Below are positions 32,232 to 44,916 of a DNA stretch of 64,000 nucleotides, piece by piece; the first letter of the stretch is position 1, and each line of letters begins with the position of its first letter. Location: the NCBI GenBank assembly GCA_000722615.1, contig JOKI01000011.1:62001-126000 (forward strand), in the 5' to 3' direction. The notes under the pieces are model-generated. The model searched no databases, was not told the origin of the DNA, and worked only from the letters and a program-made list of their open reading frames with translations. The stretch is from Pseudorhizobium pelagicum. GTDB lineage: Bacteria > Pseudomonadota > Alphaproteobacteria > Rhizobiales > Rhizobiaceae. Made by a program: the position numbers and the translations under genes.

Positions 32232-32837
32232 ATGAGACATTTCATCTCTGCATCATTCATTTCCTTCTTGTTCTTTTCCACGCCCTCGTTCGCTGCAGAT
32301 CCTGCCTCACCGGCGGTGCCGGCGAACTCTGACGCGCCGCTACGAGAGTCCGGCAATATCTTCGACGAGGTCCGGTTCGGCGTTCTCACGTCCGCCGACA
32401 ATTCCGAAGTCAACGAGGAAGACGGCCAGTTCATCACAGGCGTGTTCTTCTTCGACCCATGGGGGCACAGGGAGGCGCAAGGCTTCGACCGGCTTCTTCG
32501 CCCCCGAATTCACGTCGGCGGAACGGTCGCAACCGAGGATGAAGCCAATCAGGTCTACGCCGGCTTGTCCTGGACGGCAGACCTCAATGACCGGTTCTTC
32601 CTGGAGCTCGGCTTTGGCGGCACGGTGCATGACGGTGATCTCGGCGCCAACGATGGTGGCGACGGTCCGAAGCTCGGCTGCCGTACCCTCTTTCACGAAT
32701 ATGTTGCCGCTGGCCTGAACGTCACCGAGAGGTGGAGCGTGATCGCCCAAATCGAACATTCTTCCCATGCCAATCTCTGCGACGGCCCGAACAACGGCCT
32801 CTCGCGCGCCGGCGTCATGGTTGGCTACAAGTTCTGA
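32232..32837 (+). CDS. PagL-like / acyloxyacyl hydrolase family outer-membrane protein
   Basis: 201 residues. Signal peptide of about 21 residues (MRHFISASFISFLFFSTPSFA), then a beta-barrel pattern ending in the aromatic MVGYKF. Lipid A 3-O-deacylase-like block near the C-terminus: IEHSSHANLCDGPNNGLSRAG, with His176 and Ser178 aligned to the PagL His and Ser. The catalytic Glu of PagL, about 14 residues later, is not found here (Ser191 or Leu190 sits there). Lipid A deacylation is therefore a family inference, not certain. It stands between purQ and purL with its own upstream gap of 168 bases. Confidence 0.7.
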   Translation: MRHFISASFISFLFFSTPSFAADPASPAVPANSDAPLRESGNIFDEVRFGVLTSADNSEVNEEDGQFITGVFFFDPWGHREAQGFDRLLRPRIHVGGTVATEDEANQVYAGLSWTADLNDRFFLELGFGGTVHDGDLGANDGGDGPKLGCRTLFHEYVAAGLNVTERWSVIAQIEHSSHANLCDGPNNGLSRAGVMVGYKF

Positions 32838-32948
32838 TGCTTGAGCAAGAAGCGGCCGGAACCCGGCGCGGCGGGAATTTTCCTGTCGCGCCTTTTGCCT
32901 GCTTAGGCTAAAGACATCGAAAAACGACGCCCTCAGCCAGAGTAGATC

Positions 32949-35156
32949 ATGAACATTCCGAACCGTATCGCGATCACGCCCGAACTCGTTGCTTCGCACG
33001 GCCTGAAGCCCGACGAATACCAGCGTATCCTGGACCTGATCGGACGCGAACCAAGCTTCACGGAGCTTGGCATCTTCTCGGCAATGTGGAACGAGCACTG
33101 CTCGTACAAGTCCTCCAAGCGCTGGCTGCGCACGCTGCCGACTACGGGTCCGCGCGTCATCCAGGGCCCAGGCGAAAACGCCGGCGTGGTTGACATCGAT
33201 GACGGCGACGTCGTGGTGTTCAAGATGGAAAGCCACAACCACCCCTCCTACATCGAGCCCTATCAGGGTGCGGCGACCGGCGTCGGCGGCATCCTGCGCG
33301 ACGTCTTCACCATGGGCGCCCGGCCGATTGCCGCGATGAACGCGCTGCGCTTCGGTGCGCCGGATCATCCGAAGACAAAACACCTGGTCTCCGGTGTGGT
33401 CGCCGGCGTCGGCGGCTACGGCAATTCCTTCGGCGTGCCGACGGTCGGCGGCGAAGTGGAATTCGACGAACGCTACAACGGCAACATCCTCGTCAATGCA
33501 TTTGCAGCGGGCCTGGCAAAGTCCGACGGGATCTTCCTGTCGGAAGCCAAGGGCGTCGGTCTGCCGGTCGTTTATCTCGGGGCGAAGACCGGCCGCGACG
33601 GCGTCGGCGGGGCGACCATGGCCTCTGCCGAATTCGACGAATCGATCGAGGAAAAGCGCCCGACGGTGCAGGTCGGCGATCCCTTCACGGAAAAATGCCT
33701 GCTCGAAGCCTGCCTAGAGCTCATGAAGACCGGTGCGGTGATCGCCATCCAGGACATGGGTGCGGCCGGCCTCACCTGCTCCGCCGTCGAAATGGGCGCC
33801 AAGGGCGACCTCGGCATCGAGCTCGACCTCGACAAGGTGCCCGTCCGCGAGGAGCGGATGACAGCCTATGAAATGATGCTGTCGGAAAGCCAGGAGCGCA
33901 TGCTCATGGTGCTGGAGCCGTCCAAGGAAGACGTCGCCAAGGCCATCTTCGTGAAATGGGGCCTCGACTTTGCCATCGTCGGCAAGACCACCGACGACCT
34001 GCGCTTCCGCGTCCTGCATCAGGGCGACGAGGTCGCCAATCTGCCGATCAAGGAACTGGGCGACGAGGCTCCGGAATACGACCGTCCCTGGGTGGCCACT
34101 ACCCCCCGCGCCCCGCTTGCCGCTTCGGACGTGGCGGAGCCAGACGACTACAATGCCGCGGTGCTGACACTCGTCGGATCGCCCAACCAGTCCAGCCGTC
34201 GCTGGGTCTGGGAACAGTATGACACCATCATCCAGGGCAACTCCCTGCAGCGCCCCGGCGGCGATGCGGGCGTCGTGCGCGTGGACGGACACCGCAGCAA
34301 GGCGCTGGCCTTCTCGTCCGACGTGACGCCGCGCTACGTGGAAGCCGACCCTTTCGAAGGCGGCAAGCAGGCGGTTGCCGAATGCTGGCGCAACATTACC
34401 GCCACCGGTGCAGAACCGCTGGCGGCGACCGACAACCTGAACTTCGGAAATCCCGAAAGACCGGAGATCATGGGCCAGCTGGTCGGCGCGATCCAGGGCA
34501 TCGGCGAGGCCTGCAAGGCGCTCGATTTCCCGATCGTGTCCGGCAATGTCTCGCTCTACAACGAAACCAACGGCACGGCGATCCTGCCCACGCCCACGAT
34601 CGCCGGCGTCGGGCTCCTGCCCGACTGGTCGAAGATGGCGCGAATCGGCGGCATGCAGGATGGCGACGAGCTGATCATGATCGGCGTTGACGGAAGCCAT
34701 CTCGGGCAATCGATCTACCTGCGCGACGTGCTGGGTTCCAGCGAAGGCCCGCCACCTGTCGTCGATCTCGCTGCGGAACGTCGCCATGGCGACTTCGTTC
34801 GTGGCCTCATCCGCAACGGTCAGGTTACGGCTTGCCATGATCTTTCGTCCGGCGGGCTGGTGCTGGCCCTGGCGGAAATGGCGATGGCGGCGACCAGGGG
34901 CTTGTCCGTCAGCCTTTCCGACCAGCGCGGGCCGACGCATGCGCTGCTGTTTGGCGAGGACCAGGCCCGTTACATCATCGCTGTGCCGGCCGATCTTGCC
35001 GACTTCCTCCGTGCCAGCGCCGAAAGCGCCGGCGTGCCGTTCCGTCGGCTTGGAACAGTCGGCGGCGATCGGCTGATGGTGGACGACGTCGTCAGCATCG
35101 CCGTCGTCGACCTCGTCAACGCCAGTGAAAGTTGGTTCCCCGCCTTTATGTCGTAG
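32949..35156 (+). CDS. purL: FGAM synthase large subunit PurL
   Basis: 735-residue small-type PurL, which needs PurS and PurQ as partners, both present in the window. Seen are [12 protein letters not shown], the ATP/FGAR site stretch [61 protein letters not shown] and [10 protein letters not shown]. It has the two-fold AIRS-like architecture. It catalyses FGAR to FGAM in the cytoplasm. An imperfect palindrome (35164-35200) follows the stop. Confidence 0.97.
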   Translation: MNIPNRIAITPELVASHGLKPDEYQRILDLIGREPSFTELGIFSAMWNEHCSYKSSKRWLRTLPTTGPRVIQGPGENAGVVDIDDGDVVVFKMESHNHPSYIEPYQGAATGVGGILRDVFTMGARPIAAMNALRFGAPDHPKTKHLVSGVVAGVGGYGNSFGVPTVGGEVEFDERYNGNILVNAFAAGLAKSDGIFLSEAKGVGLPVVYLGAKTGRDGVGGATMASAEFDESIEEKRPTVQVGDPFTEKCLLEACLELMKTGAVIAIQDMGAAGLTCSAVEMGAKGDLGIELDLDKVPVREERMTAYEMMLSESQERMLMVLEPSKEDVAKAIFVKWGLDFAIVGKTTDDLRFRVLHQGDEVANLPIKELGDEAPEYDRPWVATTPRAPLAASDVAEPDDYNAAVLTLVGSPNQSSRRWVWEQYDTIIQGNSLQRPGGDAGVVRVDGHRSKALAFSSDVTPRYVEADPFEGGKQAVAECWRNITATGAEPLAATDNLNFGNPERPEIMGQLVGAIQGIGEACKALDFPIVSGNVSLYNETNGTAILPTPTIAGVGLLPDWSKMARIGGMQDGDELIMIGVDGSHLGQSIYLRDVLGSSEGPPPVVDLAAERRHGDFVRGLIRNGQVTACHDLSSGGLVLALAEMAMAATRGLSVSLSDQRGPTHALLFGEDQARYIIAVPADLADFLRASAESAGVPFRRLGTVGGDRLMVDDVVSIAVVDLVNASESWFPAFMS

Positions 35157-35163
35157 CATTTGA

Positions 35164-35200
35164 ATCCTACAGAGCCCCGCTTTACGAAGCGCTCTAGGAT
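35164..35200. repeat. Imperfect palindrome after purL
   Basis: Arms ATCCT/AGGAT, AGAG/CTCT and CGC/GCG pair around the loop TTTACGAA, with small bulges. It fills the purL-membrane-protein gap. It could be a terminator, a processing site or a member of a dispersed rhizobial palindrome family; I cannot tell which. Confidence 0.45.
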
Positions 35201-35208
35201 AAAATTGC

Positions 35209-35943
35209 ATGTTCAATCTTTTGCTGGCCTGGCTCATGGCTGATGGGCCGCGTTGGCGTTATAATCGCATTTGGCTGCACGCCCTGTTGGCGGCGGTCGG
35301 TCTCACTGTCATGATCTGGGCACTCGGCACCGCAGTCGGCCTCACCTTATCCGAGGTATTTGCGGAAAATGCCGCCCATGAACTGGCGCAATCCGCCCTG
35401 CTGGGAATTGCCCTCATCGTCGGCGTTGGCGGTATCTTCCGGTCCAACGCGTTGAACCGCTATGCGGCACTCGTCACCGCTGGGATCAGCGCCATAGGCT
35501 TTGTTCGCGAAACGCCCAATTGCCGTGGCGATGTCATGGTCTTCTGTGCATCCGCCGATACGCGGGGCTCGCTGATAACCGCCAGTGCGGTGGTTCTTCT
35601 GGTCGCGACCCTCGTTATCGAGTTTCGGCGCCGTGGCACGTTCATGAAGGCAATCCACCCCCGCTTCTCGTGGCCACTCGCCTTTGCAGCGGTCTTGCTG
35701 GCGCTCAGCCAAATGGCCGAAGGGCTGCACATGGTCGTGGTGGAAGAGACGCTCGAGCTCTACGGCTACGCGGTACTGATGCTCGGTGCCGCCTGGCTTG
35801 CTCTTGTGCCGTCAAGTCCGCAGGTCATCCGCCGCGGGAGAGACCGTTCCGGACACGCCGACGTGTGGGATGACCGGGCAGGCCCCTTTGACCGAGCAAC
35901 GCCTTTGAGGCACTCTCGAATCGGCATAAAAGACAGGCGATAG
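35209..35943 (+). CDS. Unrecognised multi-pass membrane protein
   Basis: 244 residues with about six hydrophobic segments (near 24-46, 58-76, 80-95, 117-136, 152-172, 178-196) and a basic, polar 45-residue tail (RRGRDRSGHADVWDDRAGPFDRATPLRHSRIGIKDRR). A loop between segments 3 and 4 holds two cysteines (NCRGDVMVFCASADTRG). I recognise no family. It lies between purL and bolA, a place where these two genes often adjoin in rhizobia, so it may be an insertion. Confidence 0.72.
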   Translation: MFNLLLAWLMADGPRWRYNRIWLHALLAAVGLTVMIWALGTAVGLTLSEVFAENAAHELAQSALLGIALIVGVGGIFRSNALNRYAALVTAGISAIGFVRETPNCRGDVMVFCASADTRGSLITASAVVLLVATLVIEFRRRGTFMKAIHPRFSWPLAFAAVLLALSQMAEGLHMVVVEETLELYGYAVLMLGAAWLALVPSSPQVIRRGRDRSGHADVWDDRAGPFDRATPLRHSRIGIKDRR

Positions 35944-35959
35944 AGAAAAGGAAGACACC

Positions 35960-36193
35960 ATGCCCATGAGCCCCGGCGACATAGAAGACATGATCAAGTC
36001 CGGCATACCGGGCGCCAGGGTGACGATCCGTGACCTCGCCGGCGACGGCGACCACTACGCAGCAGAGGTCGTTGCAGAAGCATTCCGGGGCAAGACCCGG
36101 GTGCAGCAGCACCAGATGGTTTACGAGGCGCTGAAGGGCAACATGGGCGGCGTCCTGCACGCTCTGGCGCTGCAGACCTCCGCACCCGACTAG
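35960..36193 (+). CDS. BolA family protein
   Basis: 77-residue BolA/IbaG-type protein: MPMSPGDIEDMIKSGIPGARVTIRDLAGDGDHYAAEVVAEAFRGKTRVQQHQMVYEALKGNMGGVLHALALQT. The conserved His of RVQQHQMVY is present; BolA proteins use it with CGFS glutaredoxins to hold a shared 2Fe-2S cluster. The CGFS glutaredoxin gene follows 150 bases downstream, which supports this pairing. A clear GGAAGA ribosome site precedes the ATG. Confidence 0.93.
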   Translation: MPMSPGDIEDMIKSGIPGARVTIRDLAGDGDHYAAEVVAEAFRGKTRVQQHQMVYEALKGNMGGVLHALALQTSAPD

Positions 36194-36343
36194 GCTGCAA
36201 GCCGGATCCTTGCGCCGCGTGTCGCGCAACCATCAGCAGAATTGATCCCCGGATCTCTTCGCCGCGCTGGATATTCGGCGATCACATGCTATCTAAGCGG
36301 TTGGCAGTCTGGACCTTGAACCCGGATGAATAAGGATATGGAT

Positions 36344-36679
36344 ATGAGCGGAATCAACGAATTCATCGACAACGAGGTGAAAACCAACGATGTCGTGGTC
36401 TTCATGAAGGGTACGCCGCAGTTCCCGCAGTGTGGCTTCTCCGGACAGGTGGTGCAGATCCTGGATTACCTGGGTCTTGACTACAAGGGCGTCAACGTCC
36501 TCGCCGACCAGGAGATCCGTCAGGGTATCAAGGACTACTCGAACTGGCCGACCATTCCGCAGCTCTATGTCAAGGGCGAGTTCGTCGGCGGATGTGACAT
36601 CATCCGCGAGATGTTCCAGTCCGGCGAACTTCAGAGCCACCTGACGGAGAAGGGCATCACCGTTCGCGGGGCGGCCTGA
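36344..36679 (+). CDS. grxD: Monothiol glutaredoxin, CGFS type (Grx4/GrxD)
   Basis: 111 residues from [25 protein letters not shown]. The active-site motif CGFS is at 30-33, followed by [19 protein letters not shown] for glutathione binding. CGFS glutaredoxins carry and transfer Fe-S clusters and pair with BolA. The start at 36344 has AAGGA about seven bases upstream; in-frame ATGs at 36326 and 36338 are alternatives. A hairpin terminator follows at 36710. Confidence 0.95.
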   Translation: MSGINEFIDNEVKTNDVVVFMKGTPQFPQCGFSGQVVQILDYLGLDYKGVNVLADQEIRQGIKDYSNWPTIPQLYVKGEFVGGCDIIREMFQSGELQSHLTEKGITVRGAA

Positions 36680-36709
36680 GGAAAAACTGAGTAATTGATA
36701 TTTTATTCC

Positions 36710-36741
36710 GAAGGCGCCGCGTTCCGGCGCCTTCTCTTTCT
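36710..36741 (+). terminator. Terminator after grxD
   Basis: GAAGGCGCCG/CGGCGCCTTC 10-bp stem with a 5-base loop, followed by TCTTTCT. The T-tract is imperfect but the stem is strong. It sits just before the GTG start of the MFS gene at 36742. Confidence 0.7.
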
Positions 36742-38004
36742 GTGGGAAACTTTACCGTGACCGAACATTCCAAAGCCACTGCCGCCCGTCTGGGCGGAAT
36801 GGGCAAGATTGAATTCATTGCACTAATGGCGGCGTTGATGGCGCTCAACGCGCTCGCCATCGACATCATGCTGCCGGGACTGCAGCAGATCGGCGCCGCT
36901 CTCGGCGTCGAAGACGAAAATCAGCGCCAGTTCGTCGTCTCGGCCTATCTCTTCGGCTTCGGCCTGGCGCAGCTCGCCTATGGGCCGATTTCGGACCGCT
37001 TCGGCCGCAGGAAGCCGATGCTCTTCGGTCTTACCGTCTATGTGCTGGCCTCGCTGGCCGCCGTCGCCGTTCCAACCTTTGCCGGCCTGCTTGCGCTTCG
37101 ATTCATCCAGGGCATCGGCTCTGCCGCCATGCGCGTCATCACCATCTCGATCGTCCGCGATATCTATGGCGGCCGGGCGATGGCGGAGGTCATGTCGCTG
37201 ATCATGATGGTCTTCATGGTCGTTCCGGTGATCGCGCCGGGCACCGGGCAGGTCATCCTGTTCTTCGGCGACTGGCACCTGATCTTCCTCTTCATGGCCG
37301 TCATCGCGATTGCCATCGGCATCTGGATGTACATCCGGATCCCCGAGACGCTGAGGCCCGAGGATGTCCGGCCGTTTACCCTGCGTTCGGTTCTGGACGG
37401 CTTCCGGATCGTGCTGACGAACCGTCTGGCGCTCTGCTATGCGGTCGCCAGCATGTTCATCTTCGGAGCCTTGTTCGGCTTCATCAACTCGGCCCAGCAG
37501 GTCTATGTCGGTATCTACGAGCTCGGCGCCTGGTTTGCCCTGGCGTTCGCAGCGATCGGCGCTCTCATGGCCGTGTCGTCCTTCGTGAATGCCACCTTTG
37601 TCGGCCGTTTCGGAATGCGCCGCCTGTCGCACGCCTCGCTGCTCGGCTTCATCGGCATTACGTTCCTGTGGCTGCTCGTGCAGTATTTTGGCCCGCAGCC
37701 CATGCCGTTCCCGTTGTTTCTGGCCTTCTTCGGACTGGCCATGTTCCAGTTCGGCTGGATCGGCTCGAACTTCAATTCGCTGGCCATGGAGCCGCTCGGC
37801 CATGTGGCGGGAACCGCCTCCTCGGTGCTCGGCTTCATGGGAACGCTCGGCGGCGCCTTGATCGGCGCCATGATCGGACAGGCTTTCGACGGCACGGCGC
37901 TGCCGATGGTCGCCGGCTTCTTCGCCGTTTCCATCATCGGTCTGATCTTCGTACTGATCGGGGAGCGCGGTCGCCTGTTCCGGTCTCAGAACCCTCCAGT
38001 ATGA
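36742..38004 (+). CDS. MFS multidrug efflux transporter, Bcr/CflA type
   Basis: 420 residues with about 12 membrane segments. N-terminal ALMALNALAIDIMLPGLQQIGAALGV is the DHA1/Bcr hallmark. The MFS loop motif reads GPISDRFGRRKPML between TM2 and TM3, and RFIQGIGSAAMRVITISIVRDIYGGRAMAEVMS follows in TM4-5. It is expected to export drugs by proton antiport; the substrate is unknown. The GTG start at 36742 follows the grxD terminator at once. It ends at a strong terminator. Confidence 0.9.
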   Translation: MGNFTVTEHSKATAARLGGMGKIEFIALMAALMALNALAIDIMLPGLQQIGAALGVEDENQRQFVVSAYLFGFGLAQLAYGPISDRFGRRKPMLFGLTVYVLASLAAVAVPTFAGLLALRFIQGIGSAAMRVITISIVRDIYGGRAMAEVMSLIMMVFMVVPVIAPGTGQVILFFGDWHLIFLFMAVIAIAIGIWMYIRIPETLRPEDVRPFTLRSVLDGFRIVLTNRLALCYAVASMFIFGALFGFINSAQQVYVGIYELGAWFALAFAAIGALMAVSSFVNATFVGRFGMRRLSHASLLGFIGITFLWLLVQYFGPQPMPFPLFLAFFGLAMFQFGWIGSNFNSLAMEPLGHVAGTASSVLGFMGTLGGALIGAMIGQAFDGTALPMVAGFFAVSIIGLIFVLIGERGRLFRSQNPPV

Positions 38005-38032
38005 GGGTTGCGACGGAAGCGACAGACAAAGA

Positions 38033-38057
38033 AGCGGCCCTCGGGCCGCTTTTTTTT
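38033..38057 (+). terminator. Rho-independent terminator after the MFS gene
   Basis: AGCGGCCC/GGGCCGCT stem with a tight loop, followed by eight T residues. It also stands at the end of the convergent inositol-phosphatase gene. Confidence 0.85.
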
Positions 38058-38060
38058 GCT

Positions 38061-38885
38061 CTAGTGCTGGAGGATTTCCCGGCGCAGCAGCTGCCAGCTC
38101 TCCTTGTCGGTCGCAACCAGGAGACCGCCCTCCACATGGTGGGGAAGATAGGCTGAACCGTCGAAGCGGGCGACATAGCCGCCGGCTTCCTGTGCAATCA
38201 GGGTGCCGGCCAGATGGTCCCAGGGCATCAGCTTGTTGTACATGGCGAAGTGGACGTGGCCGCCGGCAAAGGTTCGGTATTCATGCGCCGCACAGCGATA
38301 GCTCGCGACGAAGCGCACCTTGGCGAGATTGGCGAGAACCCGCTCGCGCACGTCCCCGTAGAAATACCCGGCCGATGCCATGCCCACCATGGCGTCGATC
38401 GGCGCCGGCGCAGCGACCGAGAGGCGGATCGCCGCGCCGTCCGGGCGGCGCAGATAGGCGCCCGCCCCCTTCTCGGCAATCACCCAGTCGTCGCCCATCG
38501 GGTCGTAGATGATCCCGGCCACCGTCTCGCCCTTCCAGACGACGGAGGCCATGACGCCAAAGGCGGGTATTCCGGATGCGAAATTGAAGGTCCCGTCGAT
38601 CGGGTCGACGATCACGGCAAATTCCGCCGACGCCAGCTTGCCGAGCAGATCGGGATCTGCCGCGACCGACTCCTCACCGATGAACAGGGCGTCCGGCGCG
38701 ATTGCTTCCATCGCCTTGCGGATGAAGCGCTCGGCCGCTTCGTCGGCTTCCGTCACTAGGTCCGTCGGCTCGCTCTTGGAGCGGACATCACCCTCCCCCA
38801 GTCGGCGAAACCTGGGAAGCACTTCGGCCCTTGCGGCCAGGCGCAGGCAATCGGCGAGCTTTGAGACGTCGAGCGGCAGGGTCAT
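38061..38885 (-). CDS. Inositol monophosphatase family protein
   Basis: 274 residues. The metal-binding motifs of the IMPase/FIG fold are complete: GEES (70-73), VDPIDGTFNFASG with DPIDGT at 94-99, and PWDHLAGTLIAQEAGG near the C-terminus. The substrate could be inositol phosphate, PAP (CysQ-like) or fructose bisphosphate; the sequence alone does not decide. The ATG at 38885 is chosen; a GTG at 38894 is possible. It directly follows ttcA on the minus strand. Confidence 0.88.
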   Translation of the reverse strand: MTLPLDVSKLADCLRLAARAEVLPRFRRLGEGDVRSKSEPTDLVTEADEAAERFIRKAMEAIAPDALFIGEESVAADPDLLGKLASAEFAVIVDPIDGTFNFASGIPAFGVMASVVWKGETVAGIIYDPMGDDWVIAEKGAGAYLRRPDGAAIRLSVAAPAPIDAMVGMASAGYFYGDVRERVLANLAKVRFVASYRCAAHEYRTFAGGHVHFAMYNKLMPWDHLAGTLIAQEAGGYVARFDGSAYLPHHVEGGLLVATDKESWQLLRREILQH

Positions 38886-38894
38886 GGAGAACAC

Positions 38895-39761
38895 TCAGGA
38901 GCGGTTGTTGGCCGAGAGGCCGGAGAAATCGAAAAGAGCGGGATCGAGCAGATGCGACGGGTTGACGTGCGAGAGCGCGCGCAGCATCGCCTCCTTGCGG
39001 CCCGGCATGCGCGCCTCGATGTCCGCGAGCATCGTCTTCATCGCATTGCGCTGGAGACCGTCCTGCGAGCCGCAGAGGTCGCAGGGGATGATCGGGAAGG
39101 CCATGGCCGCGGAAAACCGCGCGAGATCGTCCTCGGCGCAATAGGCGAGCGGCCGCATCACGAACAGGTCCCCCTCGTCGTTGAGCAGCTTTGCCGGCAT
39201 GGCGGCAAGCCGGCCGCCGTGGAAGAAGTTCATGAAGAAGGTTTCGAGGATGTCCTCGCGATGGTGCCCGAGAATGAGGGCATCACAGCCTTCCTCGCGG
39301 GCGACACGATAGAGATTGCCCCGCCGCAACCGCGAACAGAGCGCGCAATAGGTGGCGCCCTCCGGCACCTTCTCCTTCACGATCGAATAGGTGTCGCGGT
39401 ATTCGATCCGGTGCTTGATGCCGAGTGACGACAGGTAGTCGGGCAGCACGTGCTTGGGAAAATTCGGCTGGCCCTGGTCGAGGTTGCAGGCGATCAGCTC
39501 GACCGGCAGCAGGCCCCGCCACTGCAGGTCCATCAGGATTGCCAGCAGCGAATAGGAATCCTTGCCGCCGGACACGCCGATCAGCCAGCGCTTCTGGTCC
39601 TTCAGCATCTGGAAATCGTCGAGCGCCTGGCGAACCTGCCGCAGCAGACGCTTCCTCAGCTTGTTGAAGCCGACCGACTGGGGAGCATCGGCAAACAGCG
39701 AGGGACGCTGCCCCTCGCCTTCCAGATCCAGCTGATCGTCTATCGGGCCAACCAGTCCCAT
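38895..39761 (-). CDS. ttcA: tRNA 2-thiocytidine(32) synthetase TtcA
   Basis: 288 residues from [17 protein letters not shown]. The PP-loop SGGKDS lies at 64-69, with CALC (C139, C142) and a second pair CDLC (C227, C230); three such cysteines hold a 4Fe-4S cluster in TtcA. It thiolates C32 of certain tRNAs using a persulfide donor, so it depends on Fe-S assembly. A 45-codon upstream extension to 39896 is arginine/proline-rich and rejected. It is 37 bases downstream of alaS in the same direction. Confidence 0.92.
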   Translation of the reverse strand: MGLVGPIDDQLDLEGEGQRPSLFADAPQSVGFNKLRKRLLRQVRQALDDFQMLKDQKRWLIGVSGGKDSYSLLAILMDLQWRGLLPVELIACNLDQGQPNFPKHVLPDYLSSLGIKHRIEYRDTYSIVKEKVPEGATYCALCSRLRRGNLYRVAREEGCDALILGHHREDILETFFMNFFHGGRLAAMPAKLLNDEGDLFVMRPLAYCAEDDLARFSAAMAFPIIPCDLCGSQDGLQRNAMKTMLADIEARMPGRKEAMLRALSHVNPSHLLDPALFDFSGLSANNRS

Positions 39762-39798
39762 GCCATCTCCTAGCGTTCCTGGCGGTCCGCGCCTTTGG

Positions 39799-42462
<2,664 letters not shown>

Positions 42463-42614
42463 GCTACGCCCTTTGTTCCGCCGAATGCGGGTCCGTCACT
42501 GAAAACCACTGGCTTTTATCGCCCGTGTCCCTGACTGTCCAGCCAAACGCGGAACCGGCCGCGCATCTTTCCAGATGGCGGCCGGCTCGAACAATCTCAC
42601 AATGAGACGAAGGA

Positions 42615-43706
<1,092 letters not shown>

Positions 43707-43762
43707 CTGATCCACCTTTAGGTTATTGACGCCCCGCAGGCAACGAAGCGGCCGATAAAGAT

Positions 43763-43791
43763 TATGTACTCTTTTTGTTCTCATTATGCAA
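43763..43791 (-). promoter_or_regulatory. recA sigma-70-like promoter
   Basis: On the minus strand TTGCAT (43791-43786), 17 bases, then TACATA (43768-43763). The SOS box lies in the spacer and overlaps the -10. Confidence 0.55.
43766..43780 (-). promoter_or_regulatory. LexA (SOS) box of recA
   Basis: GAAC-N7-GTAC read on the minus strand; it matches the alphaproteobacterial consensus GAAC-N7-GAAC with one mismatch. Its position within the recA promoter supports the call. Confidence 0.75.
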
Positions 43792-43947
43792 GTAGCGTCG
43801 CAGCGCTTGAATTACCGTCGTTTTTCCTGACAAGTTCGCATTCCGTTCACGCCTCAGCCGGTGTGGACAAGGCAGTGACCACGTCCCCCTCGCATTCGGC
43901 GAGAAGCATCGAATCGGACCCGCTATGACGCCCGTAAAGGCAACCCT

Positions 43948-44892
43948 ATGAGCCGGCGCGTTCTCGTCCTCGGTGGCGCCCATCTCGATCGCCGCGGCCG
44001 GATTTCCGGAGACACCGCCATGGGCGCCAGCAATCCGGGCGCCTGGATGGAGGAGATCGGCGGCGGCGCCTTCAATGTCGCCCGCAACCTCGCGCTCCTC
44101 GGTCATCAGGTCACCATGGTCTCGCCGCGCGGCGGCGACATGACGGCCGACAAGATCGCCGCCGCCGCGGAGGCCGCCGGCGTCATCGATCGTCCCTTCG
44201 TCTTTCTCGACAGGGCAACGCCGAGCTACACCGCCATCCTCGAACACGACGGCAATCTCGTCGTGGCGCTCGCCGATATGGATCTCTACCGCCTGTTCGG
44301 CCCGCGGCGCCTGCAGGTGCGTGCGCTGCGGCAGTCCATCGAGGAGGCGGAACTGATCGTCTGCGACGCCAACCTTCCGGCAGAGACGCTGACGGCCCTT
44401 TGCGCGGCAGCCAGCCTGGCCGGCGTTCCGGTTGCCGGAATCGCCATTTCGCCCGCCAAGGTCGTTCGCTTTTCTGCAGCCCTTCCGGCCCTCGGCTATC
44501 TGTTCATGAACGCGGCCGAGGCTGCCGCTCTGTGTGGCACCCAGGCGGCCACGGCCGCAACCTGGCCGGTGCATCTGCGGCGCAAGGGTTTGCGGGCGGG
44601 CGTGGTAACCGACGGTGGCCACAAGCTTGCGGCCTTTGACGCCGCCGAGAGCCTGACCATGGCGCCGCCACCGCTCACCTATACCGCCGATGTCACCGGT
44701 GCCGGCGACGCGCTTGCCGCCGGCACCCTCGACGCGCTGCTGCGCCACAAGGAGTTGCCGGAGGCGATCCGCTGCGGCATTGCCGCGTCGCGGATCACGC
44801 TACGCTCGCCGCATGCGGTGGCGCCCGACCTCACGCCCGATGCCTTGGACGATGAAACGACCCTTGTCGGCACGCCTCAAAAGGTGTTCTGA
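43948..44892 (+). CDS. psuK: PfkB-family kinase, probable pseudouridine kinase
   Basis: 314 residues of the ribokinase/PfkB fold: N-terminal VLVLGGAHLDRRGRISGD, the GGGAFNVARNLALLG motif, and the C-terminal anion-hole/base motif TADVTGAGDALAAG (about residues 246-258). The next gene, 24 bases on, is a pseudouridine-5'-phosphate glycosidase, so this kinase should phosphorylate pseudouridine. Together they break pseudouridine to uracil and ribose-5-P. The kinase specificity is inferred from the operon. Confidence 0.9.
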   Translation: MSRRVLVLGGAHLDRRGRISGDTAMGASNPGAWMEEIGGGAFNVARNLALLGHQVTMVSPRGGDMTADKIAAAAEAAGVIDRPFVFLDRATPSYTAILEHDGNLVVALADMDLYRLFGPRRLQVRALRQSIEEAELIVCDANLPAETLTALCAAASLAGVPVAGIAISPAKVVRFSAALPALGYLFMNAAEAAALCGTQAATAATWPVHLRRKGLRAGVVTDGGHKLAAFDAAESLTMAPPPLTYTADVTGAGDALAAGTLDALLRHKELPEAIRCGIAASRITLRSPHAVAPDLTPDALDDETTLVGTPQKVF

Positions 44893-44916
44893 GGGACCAA
44901 CAATCCGGAGACAGAC

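Noticed and set aside
43762..44748. A 328-codon open frame on the minus strand upstream of recA
   Set aside because: It runs through psuK in antisense and across the recA promoter, and has no family features.
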